This document shows, one piece after another, positions 58,781-64,000 of a stretch of 64,000 bases of DNA. This DNA comes from Pseudisothecium myosuroides (lineage: Eukaryota > Streptophyta > Bryopsida > Hypnales > Lembophyllaceae). Below the pieces are notes generated by a model. That model searched no databases. It was not told where the DNA came from and saw nothing but the letters and a program-made list of their open reading frames with translations. The stretch lies in assembly GCA_951799445.1 (NCBI GenBank), contig OX637297.1, positions 3,286,001 to 3,350,000 of the forward strand, given 5' to 3'. Position numbers and translations under genes: made by a program. Numbering within the stretch: position 1 is the first letter of the stretch; every line of letters starts with the position of its first letter.

Positions 58781-60213
58781 CTGATACATTTCGAGGTCGG
58801 TGACAGAGTTGTTCATCCTCTTAGTGCCCTTGTTTGCCACATTCATCGGCCGCTTGAGATTAATCCAAGTGTTGCGGCAACTAATGATTTGGTTACCCCA
58901 CTTTGACTGTACGTGTTCAAGGTGGTTCGTGCTGTTCAGGAACTCCAAGATCCTTGTCAACTTCGCGGGGTTTAGCGACCAGACAAAGTTTGCCTCCCAC
59001 TTCTAAAGATCCTTCTTCCTTTGAGCACCACATCCCTCGATCTAAAATTCTTGCGAGACAATGACGCTGTGCTGGTCGTTTATGATCATGAACTTTCCAT
59101 TCTTGATCTCCGAGAAATTCTTGGGTGGCTGTGGAAGGAGATTGCCTTCTTTGTCAATGGGTGTCAGACACAATTTCTGACGCTGTGTTATGTCTAGTAA
59201 GCGGAGCAACCTTTTCCTCGTGGATATGAGGACGTTATTTTCAATATTTTGAATCACATATTGATCCCTAGCACAAACACACTTGTCGATATGCACTTCA
59301 TATGTTCTTGACTCGATAAGTAGCACGACTTGTGGATTTCCCAAAACACTCGCTGTTCTTCTGCAAATTTATCGTAATCGGGCACCTCCTGGGTTCCTTC
59401 TTCTTCCGCTGTGACGGTGGTCAGGGCTGAACCAAAACTTCTAGCTGCTCTTGGACGTGTGGCACTTGTATTCTTTTGACGCTTTGTGCTTGCTTTTCAG
59501 GTCCCGGATTCGATTTGCTTTCTTTTACTGCCAGCTGAAGGAATGTGCCCCTGCCTACTTGCTCCATTGACGTTCGACATCGTACCTGACTCCGAGTGGG
59601 GTGTGACATCAGTCTTGTTGCAGTCTCTATTCCTGCGTGATCCTCCATTGACTGACCTATCAACCCGGAGCGCGGCGTACCGGTCAAGAGTACCAAAGAT
59701 AGAGGCAATTTTTTTGGTGTTGACGCAGGCATTCTCTGGGTTCCAGGGCCAAAATTTGTCTGTGAACTCTTGTGCTACTGATCCTAAGTGGGTGTTTGCG
59801 ATGAACTCGAGAAACATCTCCATGTTAAATTGGCCGCATACCCCTCCTACTTTTGTTATGACAGAGTGCAGATGTTGAAGGTTTTCTCCTTTGTTGTCGA
59901 CCTGTTGCAGCACAATTGCAATGTACTATTCGTGGTGAATATCAATGAGTGACACCTTCTCGTCTAGGTTCCACTTCAGGAACATTGGACTCCCCTACAT
60001 TTGACGGCGTAGGAAGACATAGGTCTTTGCACGACTGATACCGTAGTTCCAAAACTCTACTACGTCTTTGAACTGCTAGAGTTCTCTATAGCTTGAGGCG
60101 AGGTCTGGGTGGATGAAAGGGTTTTCTTTGAAGGGTTCTCGAACGGCTAGAGAAAAGTGTTGTGTTGCCGAGTAGTCATACGCAGTTGCCAGTATCGTAC
60201 TCATTCTCGCGTC
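58781..60213 (-). pseudogene. Element 2 gene A, exon 1
   Basis: A TTTAG acceptor precedes the ATG at 60,204. The frame passes TAG stops after REL, RQM and HHE, then a TGA after ESGT, shifts frame near 59,345, and passes TAG after SQEF and KKDL before a donor CAG|GTATAA at 58,780. The region FSEIKNGKFMIINDQHSV (about 59,060-59,115) and the following NH...QS.WG segment match Element 1 exon 1. It has at least one frameshift, so it is more decayed than Element 1. Confidence 0.65.
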
Positions 60214-60275
60214 CTAAATGAAACAGAAACTTAGTTTCATGTCACCTTAGTTAGGACCTTTGATCTCCCTGTTCA

Positions 60276-60757
60276 ATCCTCAAGTCGAGGACCTCTATTC
60301 TATCTGCAGCTTACCCTTTATAATTATGTTTTCTGGAGAATCTCCTTGGTTTTAGTGTTTTATGTTGATTGGATATCTTCGACTCGAGGGTAGTTATTTA
60401 GTTCGTTGGTTGTTACCCTTGTGTCGACGATAGTTTGTTTATATTTTGGTATTTTCTTCAACTCGAGGCTAGATTCTACAATCAGAGAATTATTAAACCT
60501 TTTCTATTTCCTATTTCTCACACTATGATGGTCTAGATCTGGTCGTTATCCTCAACTCGAGGATATAATTTATTGTTGTTTTGTTTGGTGTGGTCATCTA
60601 TCCTTGAGTCGAGGATACAGATTGGAGGGTTCTGGGGCTTTTATTATTTTTATTCTGCGTTATTTAATCATATCGGAGTCGTCCAATAGGTTTTATTTTT
60701 GGTTACGTGTTTGAAACTTAACCTTGTCCCGAGGATAGCTATCCTTGACTCGAGGAT
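60276..60757. repeat. Palindrome cluster in Element 2 leader (8 copies)
   Basis: Eight copies or variants fall within 482 bases, immediately upstream of gene A on the minus strand, mirroring the leader cluster of Element 1. The best copies are ATCCTCAACTCGAGGAT at 60548 and ATCCTTGACTCGAGGAT at 60741. The 60415 copy is degenerate. Spacing is irregular. Confidence 0.9.
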
Positions 60758-61504
60758 GCGTACAATGATTTCATGAAACCCTAATTTTGTGAATGCAATG
60801 CTATTGTTTTTACTGGTTATTTAATGACGATTGCATCATACCTGGCATCGGCATTCTGAAAAAACAAAAAACACCCTAAACCCTAAATCTATGCAATCTA
60901 AAGTGTGAACCGACTAATTTTCACAGTGTTATACAATCCTTTCTACATTATGGATTGCTAAGAGAAGGAAAATTCTCACCTGCAGGTTCAGTGGCTAGAA
61001 ACCTCCAACTACGTAAACCTTGATCCAACCACGTCTTCTTCAATGTAAAATCTCCCCCACCTGCTCTTGGAACTGAGACAATTGACAACAAACAAGTCTG
61101 TGTGAATTGCAGGAGGGCAAAAGACATGAATTCTACAAACATATTGTCTGCCTTGACCTACAGCTTCAAAGTAACACCTAAACCCTAAATTAAAGGAGAT
61201 TACAAACACTGGAAATAATTGCAATGTCAATCCATAGAACAAAATGGAAACTGACAAATTCGATTTTGTAAGAAATCAAATTCCATGAAACGAATATTGA
61301 ACAGGAAATCTCATACAAAATTCTAAACACAATTATATGAAGAAGATGATAAAGTCATACATTGCAGCTATTCTGCAAATCTGAAGGAATTAGGTCATGC
61401 GGGGACGTTACCTGAAGATTTTCTTAAATGCTGGTTCCGTATATGAAGCTTGATTTTCAATCAAAAATGCAGCTTAAGAGAAGGATGACGACGACCAGTA
61501 CAAA
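60758..61504 (-). other. Probable upstream part of the Element 2 leader
   Basis: Contains ACACCCTAAACCCTAAAT near 60,870 and no open frame of note. The transcription start cannot be placed. Confidence 0.35.
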
Positions 61505-61749
61505 GGCCATATTTGTTATATTGAGACTTTTCACAGTCTCATTTTTACCTTTGACTCAAAGATAAACCGCTTTATTATTAGTATTTTTTTATAAATAGAT
61601 AACAATATCAACTTTTAGAATTTTATTTTAGAATCACTATTTTAGAATTATTTATTTTTGGTTTCAATTAATATTTTTCAAAATGAATTTACAATAACTA
61701 GCATTTTGTCTCAAAATCTGCAAAAAGTCTCAATATAACGAATATGGTC
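61505..61749. mobile_element. 245-bp foldback MITE of unknown superfamily
   Basis: The ends share G(G/A)CCATATT(T/C)GTTATATTGAGACTTTT in inverted orientation. The interior is AT-rich and non-coding. TACAA occurs just outside both ends (61499-61503 and 61752-61756) and may be the target duplication, but the exact boundary is ambiguous by a few bases. Confidence 0.7.
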
Positions 61750-61927
61750 ATTACAATCCACAGCGCCAACTCCTGCAATCCCAAGCAATCCCACCGCAAA
61801 ACAACTCACGCAATCCTGCCGCTGAGACAAGAGAAAACGTCATCCACGGCTCCAAAATCCCTTCAATGTGTGTCCGCAACTCACACAATCCTGCAATGTC
61901 TCCAGTTCCGTGTGTAAGTTAGCTGGC

Positions 61928-62136
61928 TGAGGTCTTGTTTGTTCATGTCATTCACCAAACAAATCACTCCTTCATTGCCACACCCTAAGCTACCACTTTT
62001 GGAAATCCTTCTACAAACAAAATGTACAGAGGTTGAGGTCTTGTTCGTTCACAAAATTCACCAGAAAAATCACTCCTTCACCGCCATACCCTAAGCTACA
62101 ACTTTTGGTAATCCTTTGACAAACAAAATGTACAGA
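61928..62136. repeat. Tandem duplication, ~106-bp unit
   Basis: TGAGGTCTTGTT(T/C)GTTCA starts at 61,928 and 62,034. Both copies run through AATCACTCCTTCA and CCTAAGCTAC to AAACAAAATGTACAGA. Confidence 0.9.
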
Positions 62137-62903
62137 AGAAGCGCTCAATTTGCATTCAATGTAGAACAATTGCTCACAAACTTGGACCTTGTCAAATTTC
62201 GCAAAAGACAAAGAAACTTACTTGCGCACCAACCGTCGGAATCTACAGTCTGGCAACTGACACCCCCCCTTTAATTTTACACTACGCTCCACCGAAAGAT
62301 GATCGGCACACTTGAAGGGTAGTGAATCCCAAGAAGAAAACTCTACGAAAATCCACACAGAAGCTTCGAACTTACGTGGGGAAGCTCCAAAAACCTGCAG
62401 CGTCAGGTTTACACGAGGATGGGGGGAGTGACGACCCCCAAACCCTACGGGCCAAAAGGCAAAAATTATGTCTGCCCACGTCGCCACCACCACCTCCCGA
62501 GCTGCTCGAAGTCAGAAAAAGGACCCAACTACTTCTTTTTTTAAAGGACCCAGAAAGGCCGCAACTACTTCTTCTTTTAAATTTCATTTGCAAGGCAAGC
62601 AAGCAAGCAGGAAAAATGTAGGAATTTTTTATTTTTCACACAAAGTTTATTTGCAAATTTAAGATCAGAGACCCCAAATTAGGTAGGAGAGGTCTACAAC
62701 TTACCCTAGACACAACTCAAAATAGGGACAAAAATTTACTTTTATCCCCCAAGAACTTGATAGGACTCATTTTGCGTCCTACATAAGGCAGTATGTTGTA
62801 AAGGCTATAAGGCAATATGCTCTAGAAGCAACCATAAACTTAACGTAAACACTGATTTGTCTTTTCCATAGGTTTTAATGAACAGAAACAAATTTGGATC
62901 ATT
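62137..62903. other. GC-richer stretch with overlapping short frames
   Basis: Around 62,218-62,621 both strands carry 75-99-codon open frames, a sign of composition rather than coding. No motif was recognised. It could be a leader of a gene outside the visible features. Confidence 0.35.
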
Positions 62904-63099
62904 TTTCAGAAAAAGAAAAATGGATGCAGAACTTATCACAATTGGTTTCATATTTTTTGAAGCATTTATGAATTATTTATGAATTTTCATAAATTTTTGT
63001 TTTCAGAAAAAGAGAAATGGATGCAGCATCCATCACAATTGGCTTTCATATTTTTTGAAGCATTTCTGAATTACTTATGAATTTTCTTAAATTTCTGTT
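62904..63099. repeat. Two tandem copies of a 97-bp unit
   Basis: TTTCAGAAAAAGA(A/G)AAATGG begins at 62,904 and 63,001. Each copy continues with ATGCAG, ATCACAATTGG, TTTGAAGCATTT and TATGAATTTTC. Confidence 0.92.
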
Positions 63100-64000
63100 G
63101 CAAGTACTTATTTGTGACTGTAGTTCTCCTAAAATCTGTCTAGTTGCAATATGCAAAAATTTGAGGAAATCAAGACCAATGATTGGCTCTTGCAATAAAT
63201 TATACTTTTTTCTTGATTCTCTCAATGACTAAAGAGGTCCATTTAAGAACCATGTCATATTCATTTAAGGCCTAAATATAGGGTCCATTTGAAGAGGCCG
63301 CTTCTTTTTATAGCAAACTACCTTACAAAAAGCGATATTCTTTGGAAGGATGACGTAGTTTACATCCTTAGAAAGGGATGGAACTTTCAATATATCAATG
63401 GATGAAATTTCATTTATTCATCCAAAATGATGTACACTTATCCAAATTGTTGTATTAATACATTGCTTGAAGACTGTAGCCTACACAAATTTCCTCAAGG
63501 TTTTCGATGGATTTTATAGATGTAGACTAAAAAATAAATAATACTGTAAGTCAAGAAATGAAGCACATGTGGAATGAATTTGTAAACATTTTACGAGATT
63601 TAGAATTCATGAGCGTTTTTGAATTGAATGTGCTCATTTTTGTTACTTTACTATGTGAACCAAAATGTTTAGCATAACTAAAGGCAATCCATGCTCAATA
63701 CTTTAAAGAACTTAGAGCCCAATTAAAGTCATAAAATTTGTTTGTGAAAGGAGAAAATAAATTGTACAAGTTATAAGTACCCCTAACATTTGGGATTTCA
63801 TTAACACATTCAATTTGAGGGCTATTTTCATTATAAATAAGTCACGCCCTGTACTTTAAATAAGTCAAAGCGAAAAAGTCATGAAGTTGGTATGTAAAAA
63901 AAGGAAAAAAGAATTGTACAAGTTGCAAACACCGTAGACCTTTAAAATTCATATGAAGAACAATAAATTAGAGGGCTTTTCTCATAAAATTACTACAATA
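63100..64000. repeat. AT-rich, satellite-like sequence at the right edge
   Basis: Phrases near 63,729 and 63,879 (AAGTCAT(A/G)AA(A/G)TT, then AATTGTACAAGTT) recall the satellite unit at 2441-4205 (AGTCATGAAATTGG, then GAAGTTGCAAATG). They are too diverged to delimit units. No gene is seen from 63,100 on. Confidence 0.45.

Larger units (their letters stand above)
54150..60757 (-). mobile_element. Element 2: relative of Element 1, marked by ATCCTCGANTCGAGGAT palindromes
   Basis: On the minus strand the order is leader (from about 60,757), gene A exons 1-3, acidic linker exon and FCP1/NIF-like exon, as in Element 1. Palindromes with consensus ATCCTCGA-N-TCGAGGAT lie at 54150, 55988, 56215, 57093, 57199, 58625, 58742, 60276, 60375, 60415, 60454, 60548, 60600, 60720 and 60741. 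Protein similarity to Element 1 is clear but low, so the two diverged long ago. The limits given are the outermost palindromes. True ends are unknown. Confidence 0.6.

Noticed and set aside
59309..59325. TTCTTGACTCGATAAG as another Element 2 palindrome
   Set aside because: Only one half matches and it lies in conserved coding sequence, so likely chance.
60860..60895. CCCTAAACCCTAAA as a telomeric repeat
   Set aside because: Only about two units. Such motifs are common in plant leaders.
1..64000. tRNA, rRNA or other structured RNA genes
   Set aside because: No convincing cloverleaf, A/B box pair or rRNA segment was seen by eye. A covariance-model search would settle this.

Overview
The window looks like nuclear DNA of a land plant with a large, repeat-rich genome. 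Evidence: plant-type introns (GTAAG donors, T-rich acceptors), Ty1-copia, pogo-like and piggyBac-like transposons, several foldback MITEs, a roughly 177-bp satellite, and one probable host gene of the plant OCTOPUS/DUF740 type. A fern, lycophyte or conifer would fit, but the sequence alone does not decide. Almost every transposon-like gene carries in-frame stops, most of them TAG.

Layout. 1-6 kb: AT-rich satellite and degenerate relatives, including ten 176-178-bp units at 2441-4205 with a three-unit higher-order period. 6.0-6.3 kb: a Mutator-type MITE. 8.0-15.4 kb: Element 1 on the plus strand. 18.2-19.8 kb: a 1.56-kb hairpin element. 21.6-28.6 kb: a large minus-strand transposon-like gene split by a 2.2-kb insertion and a 331-bp MITE. 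29.8-33.4 kb: a second transposon-type gene in CCGG-rich sequence. 35.1-36.7 kb: piggyBac remnant. 39.4-41.1 kb: probable host gene. 45.2-50.5 kb: a complete but dead copia element with both LTRs and a nested MITE. 50.5-52.8 kb: pogo-like transposase pseudogene. 54.1-60.8 kb: Element 2 on the minus strand. 61.5-64 kb: MITE, small tandem repeats and satellite-like sequence again.

The most interesting signal is Elements 1 and 2. They are divergent members of one family. Each has (i) a leader crowded with short palindromes, (ii) a three-exon gene for a large nuclear-type protein (gene A) with introns at matching places, and (iii) exons for an FCP1/NIF-like HAD-fold protein whose catalytic DxD is DxN in both copies. 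Each element has its own palindrome: AGCTCGA-N-TCGAGCT (about 18 copies) in Element 1 and ATCCTCGA-N-TCGAGGAT (about 15 copies) in Element 2. The two share the core CTCGANTCGAG but differ in the flanks, and copies sit in leaders, introns and spacers, almost never in exons. This is what would be expected if an element-encoded dimeric protein reads a self-marking DNA tag that diverges between lineages, comparable in logic to Arabidopsis VANDAL/VANC anti-silencing. That function is inference.

Element 1 gene A runs for about 1,260 codons with no frameshift but seven internal stops, six of them TAG. This could reflect C-to-T decay of methylated CAG sites or something more unusual.
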